A stretch of 64,000 bases of DNA from Phoronis australis (lineage: Eukaryota; Phoronida; Phoronidae): positions 300,646-364,645 of the forward strand of contig NMRA01000035.1 in NCBI GenBank assembly GCA_002633005.1. The letters run 5' to 3'. Under the pieces are notes generated by a model. It made no database searches, was not told the origin of the DNA, and worked only from the letters and a program-made list of their open reading frames with translations. Positions 51,711 through 61,171 of this stretch are shown piece by piece; within the stretch, counting starts at the first letter, position 1, and each line of letters starts with the position of its first letter. The position numbers were made by a program, and so were the translations under genes.

Positions 51711-51785
51711 ACCCTGTTTAGCTAGCTAAAACGATAATCGAATTAATTTTTGTCTCTTGAAAATGGCTCAGGTTATATTAGTCTA
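51711..51785. mobile_element. MITE family 1, left-end fragment downstream of TMEM72-like gene
   Basis: ACCCTGTTTAGCTAGCTAAA followed by AATCGAATTA and TTGTCTCTTGAAAA, matching the left terminus of the family. Confidence 0.5.
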
Positions 51786-52076
51786 CGTCCCTGGCCTACA
51801 AAAGTGGTCCTGCAACGTATCATTTCTATGGGTGAAGACAGTGTTGAACACTTGGTGGTAACTCTTGTTAATGCAGGGTAATTTTTTCATTTCGTCAAAA
51901 TTAAAATTAATTCCCGCGACCGTCTGTGTTTCGAAAATAGTGAATCTGACGATTTTTGTACCACTGTACAAAGTGAATAACTCTAACTTTAGCATCCCCA
52001 GAAATAATTCGCCACGATTTGTTTAAAAGGTATTTTTACGAGTTTTCGGGTTGCAGGTCTCTTTACATTTATATGT

Positions 52077-52082
52077 TTTATT
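52077..52082 (-). terminator. Possible polyadenylation signal for bZIP A
   Basis: AATAAA on the minus strand about 550 bp past the stop. It leaves only about 0.5 kb to the distal poly(A) site of the convergent TMEM72-like gene. Confidence 0.35.
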
Positions 52083-52627
52083 GTGTATTGTACACGGTCA
52101 GCCACAACAAATTAGTTAATAATGTAAATTTCTATTCACAGGTATCGTACTTGCCACTGTACCGCACCACAAATATATTCATCTAGCCACCTTCCAATCT
52201 CCAATGAGTGAATGTAATGCAAGGTTAGGGTGAAAATGGAAAATATTTTAAGGAAGGTGGTCTTGAGATATTTGAGACGAGGGCAAGTAGGAAGCAGATA
52301 CTGACTAGCCAATAAACGAAGGCCGCGTTATTTGCCCCAAGAAATAACAATGTCAAAAATAGAGCATGTAACGTTAATGAATCGCGAGGTCAGTGTTCAC
52401 AGGCACTCCTCAGCGGGCACTCCTTTGTTTAGCGGCTTCTTCTAAATCCTGGGAGAGTTATCGAGGAATTTACAAAGAGGTAGTTTTTTATAAACAGGTA
52501 CCTAAACACTATGTATGCCAGTGGTGGCAACACACACGGCTTGCATTGCTAGTTTTGCGTTTCGGACGTTTCAACAGTTCCAGGTGACACCCTGACTTCC
52601 TGAGACATGGCTTTGAGCATTTTTTGG

Positions 52628-52816
52628 TTAAGTATTCACGTCTCCGATAAAGTTATTGGCGGAAGAGCTATTCGAGTTGTCCAATGTCTCAGTGTTGCCT
52701 TTGTGAAACACGTCAAAATGTGCTCGTAACGAGTCCATTAAATCCTCTCTTTCCCGTGTTAATTTCCTCACGGAATGTTGCAGTTCGGTGTTTCTCGCCT
52801 CCAGTTGCAGAACTTC
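52628..52816 (-). CDS. bZIP paralogue A exon 3 (leucine zipper and tail)
   Basis: 189 bp from acceptor CGTTTCAG to TAA at 52628-52630. Encodes the zipper (EVLQLEARNTELQHSVRKL onward) and a Ser/Asn-rich tail after FHKGN, which is where paralogue B stops. Confidence 0.9.
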   Translation of the reverse strand, partial: EVLQLEARNTELQHSVRKLTREREDLMDSLRAHFDVFHKGNTETLDNSNSSSANNFIGDVNT

Positions 52817-54817
52817 CTGAAACGCAGTTAGAAAAGTCTTTGTGACAAGGGGTTTTAGTTTATGCCAAAAATACTATTTTCCGCTTGACTGTCTCAAAAA
52901 TGCATCCAGGTTCTAAAAAAGCGACGTACACTTCTTCGTGCCGTTGCAGATTTTTCTATCAAAGTGAACGAGTTATTCACATAAATTCATTAAAAACTAC
53001 GCCATCAGGAATAAAAAATTGCGATTAATTCTTACTTCAGTTTACTTAAACTTGCAAATAAGAACATACATTGAGAGAGAGAGAGCACTAAATATAATGC
53101 ATTGACTTGGTGTAACAAATTGAATGTAGTGCGTACTCTAAAAGCGCGGTTCGAGTTTTGGCTCAAATAACAGTTCATAAATAGAGACTAAAAAGATATT
53201 TAAGTTTCTCTAAGATCGACCTCTCTTTAAAGACCCGACATCAAAATGCTTGCAACGCAACTGGAAAAAAATTTCGTTAGGCCCTTTCACATTGACTGAA
53301 CAGCTTCGACGTAAACTATGAAGTTAACTGAATCGTTCATACCGTTCGGCTTCGGTAGCTAACATTCATTAAAGTAATGAAACGGCATGTGACGCTGTTG
53401 TCATCGAAAGGGCCCATACAGCATGGGCGGTGCAGCACTGAAATAAGTGTGGGGGCTATAGCCCCATAGCCCCCTATGTTGGGCGCCCCCCATGCCCATG
53501 GGCGGCGCAACACTGAAATAAATGAGGTGACTATAGTCTCCAGCCCCCTATGGTGCGCCGCCCATGCACAAACCATGGGTGGCGCACCATAGGGGGCTGG
53601 GAGGGCTATAGCTCCCCACTTTTTTCAGTGCTACGCCGCACAAAGTCTATAGGTGGTGCCCCACAGGGGGGCTGAGGGGGCTTTAGCCCCCCACTTTTTT
53701 CAGTGCTGCGCCGCCCATGCAAACGACACAACCTCAAACAAAATATAATAAATCCGCTGATGTTTTGTTAGTGGTTTTCAATAGATGCACAAGTCACAGA
53801 AGTTCAGAATGGTTGCGATTGAATTCGCGTCGCACCCACCGGAAGCTGTTATGTCCGAGAATGCGTGTAAAACATAAAACGTACAGAGGCCAAAAGTTCT
53901 GCATGTTGTTTTTTCCTATCTCTACATCTCTGAGCCGCCAGTTTGTTGAGGTAGCGCCGTCTGTCTAAACGCTCCGTTCCTTCAGCTGACATCGACGATT
54001 CCTGAGAAATAATGTCAACAATTCATTGACGATGATGAAAGCAGTCAACACTGTTGCATCAATTTAGTCAGTAGCCTCGTTCTTCGTCACCAATGAGGAC
54101 ACGGTCGGCTTTAGTTCGTGAAATCCAAAATATTGTCAGGTTCTTGAAATTAGGCAAGCTTATTCTCGTGCTTATTTGGAGCTTACTGAGTTGACTAGCC
54201 TGTTTCCGGTTCACTTTTGCACTCTAAAAAGGTCGCACATACATTACACCGCCTATTTGTTATTTTATTATTATTATTATGAGATAGTCAATTAATCGGA
54301 TTCTAACAACTTCTTGGCGGCTCTGCATTTCCTACAAAAAGTGTAATACGAAGACAAATGTCGGGTCAGCACTGTAAGGTTTGCCGCGGCGTCATAAGAA
54401 CTTGCACCACCAACGAAAGTTTGTCGTTGGCGGAGACACAGAAATAATTGCACGCGTGTGAATATGATAAATATCACCCTCAAACTGCAGAATGGAGGAT
54501 TTCTATATCATCATCGTGTCCCCAAAGCTTAGCATGTCGGCAACATCAAAAGAAAATCAACAAGAACTTACCACGTCCGAGTCATTGTAGGTTTCTTCAT
54601 GTCGTATTTGACCATCATCGGGTGACCCTTTTCTACTTCTGTGAGTACCTGTCACCGAGTCATTACGAACCATTGTTGGTATGAGAGAATCTTGATCGGT
54701 GCCTTCCTCTTCTACTGTTGCGGCACACGCCGATTTAGTCAGAATATGCGCTGTCAGCGGAATATCTGCAGGTCGGCTCACCCACGTGGTAGTTACATTT
54801 TTCGTCTGCACATTCAT
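52628..54817 (-). CDS. Fos/ATF3/BATF-type bZIP transcription factor, paralogue A, 3 exons
   Basis: Exons 54572-54817, 53885-54001 and 52628-52816 (minus) join with phase-0 GT-AG introns to 183 aa. Residues 1-82 are a low-complexity N-terminus containing TWVSRPADIPLTAHILTK and NDSVTGTHR blocks shared with paralogue B. The basic region is RRRYLNKLAAQRCRDRKK and keeps the N-x-x-A-A-x-x-C-R contact residues. The zipper has leucines at exact seven-residue spacing through AELLAS, EVLQLEARNTELQHSVRKL and EDLMDSL, with a His at the next d position (RAHF). The tail of about 22 residues is Ser/Asn-rich. The intron between basic region and zipper lies where I recall one in FOS. Likely a nuclear dimeric factor acting on AP-1/CRE-type sites. 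I cannot assign a named orthologue: AAQxxRDRKK also recalls XBP1, but the Cys is Fos/Jun/ATF3-like. Confidence 0.88.
53405..53720. repeat. Cluster of four about 75-bp GC-rich palindromic units
   Basis: Two units (about 53420-53480 and 53495-53570) run CATGGGCGGCGCAACACTGA to CCCTATGGTGCGCCGCCCAT, each with a GGGCTATAGCCC-type centre. Two more (53575-53640, 53650-53720) follow in inverse orientation. A solo unit lies at 58485-58562. Probably a small MITE that inserted repeatedly, or a hairpin-prone tandem array, just past bZIP A exon 2 within its intron 2. Confidence 0.7.
53885..54001 (-). CDS. bZIP paralogue A exon 2 (basic region)
   Basis: 117 bp, 39 codons, acceptor TTTCTCAG and donor TCT|GTACGT. 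Holds the DNA-contacting LNKLAAQRCRDRKK. It is about 80% identical at protein level to exon 2 of paralogue B outside the Ser/Glu-rich start. Confidence 0.9.
54572..54817 (-). CDS. bZIP paralogue A exon 1
   Basis: 246 bp, 82 codons, donor GTG|GTAAGTTC. Starts MNVQTKNVTTTWV. It has an acidic insert (EEEGTDQDS) absent from paralogue B. The last residues NDSDV precede the intron at the same place as in B. Confidence 0.8.
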
Positions 54818-54981
54818 TATGACAACATCGATGTTTTATGGTATTTCAATGTATAATTACTTTAATTGTGATGAAAACAAAAAACGCCGGAGAGAACGAG
54901 ACGCACCCGTGGTGTTTCGAATTAGAAAAAGGCCATCTCGTGACAACAGTACAATGTTTAATACAGAGCATCAAAATTACG

Positions 54982-54989
54982 TTGCATCA
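54982..54989 (-). promoter_or_regulatory. C/EBP-ATF (CARE) element, bZIP A promoter
   Basis: TGATGCAA on the minus strand, 165 bp upstream of the start codon. This is the core of the C/EBP-ATF response element bound by ATF4-type factors. The block CGTTGCATCATG (plus strand) is also present upstream of paralogue B at a similar distance. Confidence 0.55.
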
Positions 54990-55071
54990 TGCTTCATTTT
55001 AGACAAGTCATGTCATGTCTGTCATGACCAAAAGGTTCAGTGAAGACTTACTGCTGCAACTTTAATAGTAA

Positions 55072-55079
55072 TTACGTCA
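55072..55079 (+). promoter_or_regulatory. CRE-like site, bZIP A promoter
   Basis: TTACGTCA, one base from the palindromic CRE/ATF site TGACGTCA, about 260 bp upstream of the start codon. It is in the same order relative to the CARE element as the perfect CRE of paralogue B. Confidence 0.45.
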
Positions 55080-57778
55080 TCAAAATTATTTTTCACGTTG
55101 ACGCAAGAATCTCGCGAGTGTTTCGCGAGATGTATCTGTGGGACCTTACTCGGGCGTACCTTAGCAAAATGGCGACCAATGAATTTATTGGTCGATGAGA
55201 TTGGAATATTCAATTATGGGATAGGATTCAATGTTATCGTTTCGTCAGTGAAGATTTATAGCCGCAGATGCATCGTGAATGTCTTGGGTGTATGGAAACC
55301 GGCCTTGGTCTTACAATTAGCCTTTTGCATCACTACATGAAAGCAAGTGCGAGTATACTAGATATGTGGTACTTGATGCAAAATTTGATTTTTTTTGTTT
55401 TACAGAGATCCGATATTCAGTTTTGAAAATGTAAAATATATTGTACCATCTGTTATTGTTGTGGCTCTCAAGTCGAGAAATCAATGAGGGTAACTTTGAA
55501 AACAGTCGAAAATAAAAATGAGATAAATACCTTAGTGATGATAAATATGTAGTCATGAATGACAAAATAAATCGGCATGCCATTTTGGGGACATTCTTCC
55601 TTGTAAATCGTTGTTGTCCCCTCCTAGCCGACAATTACATCGTAGGGGCGATAGTAATAGTAATAGTAATAGTAATAGTATACCCCCATAAAAGGTTACT
55701 CATCTCAAAATACATCGAATAAAATGGAATGACACATGCACATATATATATACACATGGAGATATAATTAACACATACCATGAACCTCGGCTGGAAAAAA
55801 TTTTGTCAGCATCATTTGAACATATCCGTGAAAATCTGTCGCGGTCCGCTCGAGCTTTGCCCTGACCGGGTGCCATTTTGAGGAAGTTGCGTGAAATCAC
55901 GCGTGTTGACGAACATAAAGTCCAAGGGACGCAAATCTTACAAATTCCACATGATTTTGTGCAAGTGTCACATGCCAGGTCACACGTAGGCTGAGCTCAG
56001 TCTCGCGCTTGTCCTTGCCTACTAACTCACGTGACGTCAGTTGAAATGCTTTGCGCAGTGAAGAAGTTAACCTGCGACAAAAAAGTGAAGTTTGGATTCT
56101 TCCACGAGTTTTTGAACTGAGAAGCGCCAGTTGAAAATCCCTCCAACGTTATCTATTTGTTTTTTGGTAGTGTCCGTAGTGGGGATATATCCACATGTGC
56201 ATACATCTGTACAAAGAACTGGCATCAGGCAAAATTACAATCTCAAAATTACGCTTTTTTCTGCCACAAAAACGATCATTTTCTTTTAATAAGATAATTA
56301 ACAATAACAAAAAGAATTTTACTTTAAAACCCGAATAATTAAACACGTTCCAATAAGCACCGATAGACCTCGTGATACAATGAGTTAAATAAGATAAAAG
56401 CCCCTCACAAACAAATTATGAGGCTGTTTTGGACTTTGTTTTCTTTAGTACACGGTAATAAAAACTAGGGAGCGCTCGAAACAAAGCTTCATCGTGACTA
56501 AAGCTTGGACAACCTCAAAAGCAAACCGCAGTCGCTCCCTCTATCACAATGAACAGAGTCCACCAAGAGACTTATTACGGTACACAAGGTTAGGGGGCAT
56601 AAAAAAACTTTGAACAATAGAGACAAGTAAAGCTCTAAACATGTCTTTGTTGGCTGATACGACATTTGCTGACACAAACACGTTTGAAAGGTCAAAGGCA
56701 ATTTATGGATGTAGAGATAAACTAAACAAGTAACTGAACTGTACAGGTAATTTTCGAATACAAGGTATATTTGAGGATATAAAAAACCCGTGACAGTATT
56801 ATTCCCCGCAAAACTCTCATTAAAACGTGAATGGTAAATGACACGGTTCTAAAATACATAGTTAACAACACTCAATATATGAGAAGTTATAAGCACGCCG
56901 GCATAATAGCTAAAATCTTCATTTAAAATATGAGAAGTAAAAGTTACATCACGACAGCTTCCGTCTACGGAACGCATCCAACCTTTTTGTTCTCAACAGA
57001 CCCTCACGCCTTCCAATTCGGTCACAAAAGTTGTCGACAAAAATTGGAAAGAAAACACCACGGTTTTGGTGGGACATTTACTATACCGAATAGAAAGCGC
57101 AATGTTGCCAGTGGCGAAAATGCGGGACACATCCATGCCTCGGCGGGTCTGTGGCGTGAAAAAAGTCAGAAAAAGCGGGAATATCCACCAAAAGTGTGAC
57201 AATTGCAAAAAATGCTGCAATCTGTGAAGGTATGCAGCTGGCATATCAGGGTCCGATTTCATCAAATAATCTCAACTTGAGTTAGAATCTCTACGTCTAG
57301 CTGGCTGGTGTCTTTGTCATGAACCCCACCCAACACGTCTCCAACACTGCCACCGACGGAGGTGAGAAAATAAATCAAATCTTCCCAATCGCACGTCAAC
57401 TTTAACACGTGTGCTGTAGTTGCGTGTTTTTTTCTTCCAACAGAAAACGGAAACGGCTATATTAGCCAGCCGTTGGCAATCGTTGGTTAAAACGGTCGAT
57501 CTAGCGCCTACAAACAATTTAAGCACGCCCACTAAAATGAATTACCAACCAGGGTTAATTATGATTAATCTTAAAATCTAATAATCGATACTTTATCACT
57601 CCAGCAGACTTTAAAAATTGACAGAAAATTCTGAGACGGTGAATAGTTATCAGTGGGTTTAATAAATAGACGATTTTCGTTAGCAAGAGAAGTACAAGTG
57701 CTCTTGGCCCATTTACAAGTTATCCTGTCGCCCACGGTCTTTCCTCTCAGAAAACAATAAAGAGAAGACTACACATAT
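55080..57778. other. Intergenic between bZIP A promoter and MITE family 2 copy
   Basis: Microsatellite at 55646 and an (AT)n run near 55741. The overlapping ORFs at 56930-57265 on both strands show no known motif. Confidence 0.5.
55646..55682. repeat. (TAATAG)n microsatellite
   Basis: AGTAATAGTAATAGTAATAG and continuation, upstream of bZIP A. Confidence 0.85.
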
Positions 57779-58070
57779 CAGTGGCGGATTTAGGGGGGGG
57801 GGAGGGTAAGGGGGTCATGGCCCCATTTAAAATTCTACCAGATACCATTTGGGAGTTCGGGTGCGAAGAATGGCTGACAAGGACTCGTGCGCGCAACCAG
57901 GGTGGCTCGGGGGGGGTGAATAAATAAACCCCGTTTTCTGTTTTTTTTAGTCAACAGGTCCGCAAACCTAAAAATTTCCCACATTTTACGCTGAGCGCGC
58001 GCATCTGCCGAAATTCTGGTTATCCCTGTGCCCTGGCCCACCCTAACTCAAAATCCAGGATCCGCCCCTG
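57779..58070. mobile_element. MITE family 2 (CAGTGGCGGAT ends), full copy with TSD
   Basis: 292 bp from CAGTGGCGGATTTAGGGGG to its inverse AAAATCCAGGATCCGCCCCTG. Flanked by the direct repeat CATAT at 57774-57778 and 58071-58075. Related ends occur at 11297 and 63934. The termini resemble hAT-like non-autonomous elements of marine invertebrates; the superfamily is inferred. Confidence 0.8.
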
Positions 58071-58484
58071 CATATAGGCACGTGTAGGTGTGCGAAACCA
58101 AGAATATACGCCTTCGACAGCAAGCCATGGTCGGTTTGCAGCCGACAGATAACATGTTCAGCACATTCCGTATAGTCGGGTCTCTCCCTGTAAGCAATCA
58201 CCTCAGTGTTGAGTGTGCAGATTAGCACTCCCTCGGAGAGACAGGATGCCCCGGGGTCAAACGTGCAAGTTTGGACGAACTTTACAATAAGCACCGTCTC
58301 AGATCCACCAGAAAGTGGGCCTATCAATCTGCCCATGAACACCAGTTGGCAACTTCGCTTTAGCCGGCGCCCGGCCGAAGACGGGTCCGCTATTAGGCCT
58401 ATAGCTAAATTTCATGACCCCGAAAAAACCTAAATCACACATTAGCAACTTTCAAGAAATTAAATTCACTAGTACTGACGCATC

Positions 58485-58562
58485 AGTGGGTCGGTGGCGC
58501 AGCTCTGAACACAGAAATTGGGTTATATAGCCTCCCAGCCTCCCTATGGTGCGCCGCCCATG
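58485..58562. repeat. Solo copy of the GC-rich palindromic unit
   Basis: GGTGGCGCAGCTCTGAACAC to CCCTATGGTGCGCCGCCCAT, the same ends as the 53405-53720 cluster. Confidence 0.6.
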
Positions 58563-58970
58563 GGCTTACCTGACGTAAGTTCCGCACCCGCCGCGGGTTC
58601 CTGACCGGCCGGCTCAGGGCACCGGTTTCCAACTAGAACGTACGGAAATGCCCACGTGCCACGTGGCTCTATAAACCATCGTCTCACATCCATTTCTTCA
58701 ATATATGTAAAACCGTCAGTGTCAGTGACATTGCTAGTGAAGGCAACGACAATCAACAAATTGAACAAACGAACACTGAGCACGCCGGCCACCAATTGAC
58801 TCAAGTCCGAGGGCTATACGGCGGTCAGGCCTAAAAACACGAAAATCTAACAACTGAACAATAAAATTGATAAATTAGTTATAAATTATATACGGCTAGC
58901 TCAGGGTCCACTCACTCCAGCATATTGATTCGAAGCGTACGCAGGGTACCGAACCCCCACGGCTCAGGCC

Positions 58971-59396
58971 AAGTACCTAAACTACACGGTTAACGGACTC
59001 ATAAACACTTATGGGTCACGGACCTGCAAACACCGTCCACTGACTCACAAACACGGGAACGGACTCACAAAACACGACCCATTCACCCAAATACACGGGA
59101 CACCGACTCATATTCACGAGGACTATCACAGTTAACGGGCCGCCAAACACGGGTCACGGACTCATCGGCTTTGTGGGTCAGCTGATAGCTACATTTTGTC
59201 CGTAAACCGTGATTAGCGGTCCGTTAACCGTGTTTCTTCGTGAATGTGAGTCCATGTCCCGTGTATTTGGTTGAATGGGTCGTGTTTTGTGAGTCCGTTC
59301 TCGTGTTTGTGAGTCAGTGGACGGTGTTTGCAGGTCCGTGAGTCGTGTTCCATGCGTCCGCGACCGTGTTTATGAGTCCGTTAGTTTAGGTACCTT
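58971..59396. repeat. 426-bp foldback palindrome built of short tandem units
   Basis: The arm 58971 to about 59170 (from AAGTACCTAAACT) is repeated as its reverse complement from about 59210 to 59396 (ending AGTTTAGGTACCTT). The centre is near CAGCTG at 59175-59180. Each arm is itself made of degenerate units like GGACTCACAAACACG. AP-1 consensus sites sit at mirrored places (TGACTCA 59041-59047, TGAGTCA 59310-59316). No ORF is inside. It looks like a foldback-type non-autonomous element between the two bZIP genes. Confidence 0.85.
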
Positions 59397-60618
59397 GAAA
59401 TCTCCGGCAGGGTTAGTCTCACTTACACTGCAAGTGAGACGTTAAAACGTCAGTAGACCATTTCGATGGAAAAAACTAGTTACACCACGTGAGAAAAATA
59501 ATTAGTTTAACTGATGAGTCATTACGCACTGACACACCGCACAAAACGAGTTTGGTCTTGATTGGTCTTGAAATAGGTAGTCAGGTTGTAGCTATTTATA
59601 GAACTCACAGGTGCGCTTGGGAAGCGACCTCTTGTGGCGAGCTTTGAAATAAAAACGTATTTAGTTAAAAATGTTATGTAGTGGTGTTAGCGGACTTGAT
59701 CTTCAGTGCCTCACATTTTGAACCATTAATGGTAAAGATTGGTTGTAAATTTACGATTAGAGTTTCACCAATCTCCTTAATTCACCAACACCATTCAATG
59801 CAGAGCCTGTAAACTCCCGGCAAAGTTTCCGTGCGGGTGTGGCCTGCATGACTTGGGCACAGCCGTGCACGAGTCGAGTGGTTGACTATATTGATATTGT
59901 GATTGATTGCAATGTGAAACTGCCATTCTGATTAAAGATCTTTTAAGAGGTCATTTTTGGTGAGTTGCCGTCTGTATGAGTAACGAGTGGACCAAAGTAG
60001 TTTCTCTAAGCTTGTGCCAATTTTATTTACAATATTAAACTATGTCCTACTATCAAGAAGAGAAAAAAGGCAAAGACTGTGGAGATAGAGAACCACGTGA
60101 CTCGTTCCCAAAGAATCTTACACTTGGCAGCCACTTTATTGGCACTCCTCAGTCAAGCGAAGTCAGAAACTTTGAACATGACTCGAGTGCTTTCGACATC
60201 TCTGCAAAAACCTTGCTGTTGTCGAATGTCACTAACCATTGAAACAAATTTCACTCATGTGCTTGGCTTACTGTGCACTGGAGGCCGTTAATCTAGCCTG
60301 CAAGCTGTCGATTTTTAGGGCAATTTTCACATAATATGTTTTAGTTGATAACCATCAGGACAGAGTTACGCTAACATGTTTTACCCGATAGAAAGCATAT
60401 CTTAAAAAAGCGCGTCACCAAAAAGGGAACTAGTCAATAGCGATTTAAGTTACATCTTACCAACAGTTTTTGAAATAATCTCCGGCGACTTGATTGATTG
60501 GTCTTTTCATTTCTCTAACAGTGCGTGAATCACATGAAATTTTACCTGCCTGAGGATCTCATAAGGGGAAACAGAAAAAGATTTCACTATTATCAGCGTT
60601 AAGATTGATGAGACGGGT
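59397..60618. other. Intergenic 3' of bZIP B
   Basis: Nothing recognised. Short ORFs at 60042-60291 lack motifs and splice context. Confidence 0.5.
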
Positions 60619-60624
60619 TTTATT
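60619..60624 (-). terminator. Possible polyadenylation signal for bZIP B
   Basis: AATAAA on the minus strand about 420 bp past the stop codon of paralogue B. Confidence 0.4.
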
Positions 60625-61045
60625 TCGTCCTTTTCCTACAAACAGGCGCAAATGTTGACTGTACAATGAACTGAAGGTGGTGAATTTTGCTTTGTTGCAA
60701 TTAAAAAGATCGCAGACAAATGTGAGCGTGAGTTCACTTTGCACGTGATTTTCGCGCTTGTAGATTTCTGGGTGTGATGATATGGCGAGGTGTTTGCAGG
60801 CGCTCTTTCGTCTGTGTTTCGGCATGCTTCCGGGATAGCAATCTTGCCACATGGTTCAGCAACACCTTCTAGACCGCCTCTCTATATTTTATAAAAACTA
60901 TCAGCGGGGGCAGAAGGAGATGAAGATCTTATGTGGTTTGTGCTGTATTTTAGACTTTTTAACCGTTCAATATACCATAGTCTTCACTAGACATAAATTG
61001 AAGTTGTTGACTTTTTAGATATGAGATAAACTAATAGGCGGAAGG

Positions 61046-61171
61046 TTAATTTCCCTTGTGAAACACGTCACAATGAGTTCGCAATAAATTCATTAAATCC
61101 TCTCGTTCGCGCTTTAATTTCCTCACAGAATGAAAGAGTTCGGTGTTTTTCGCCTCCAGCTGAAGAACCTC
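61046..61171 (-). CDS. bZIP paralogue B exon 3 (leucine zipper)
   Basis: 126 bp from acceptor ATGTTTCAG to TAA at 61046-61048. Zipper EVLQLEAKNTELFHSVRKL onward. It ends at HKGN, 22 residues earlier than A. Confidence 0.9.
   Translation of the reverse strand, partial: EVLQLEAKNTELFHSVRKLKREREDLMNLLRTHCDVFHKGN

Noticed and set aside
41169-51785. Direct-repeat arrays resembling CRISPR
   Set aside because: The repeats are inverted-ended transposons or two-copy tandem duplications; spacing and unit length do not fit CRISPR and the genome is eukaryotic.
54641-55043. Plus-strand ORFs of 71 and 114 aa over bZIP A exon 1 and promoter
   Set aside because: They are antisense to an exon supported by paralogy, splice donor and promoter elements, and have no motif of their own.
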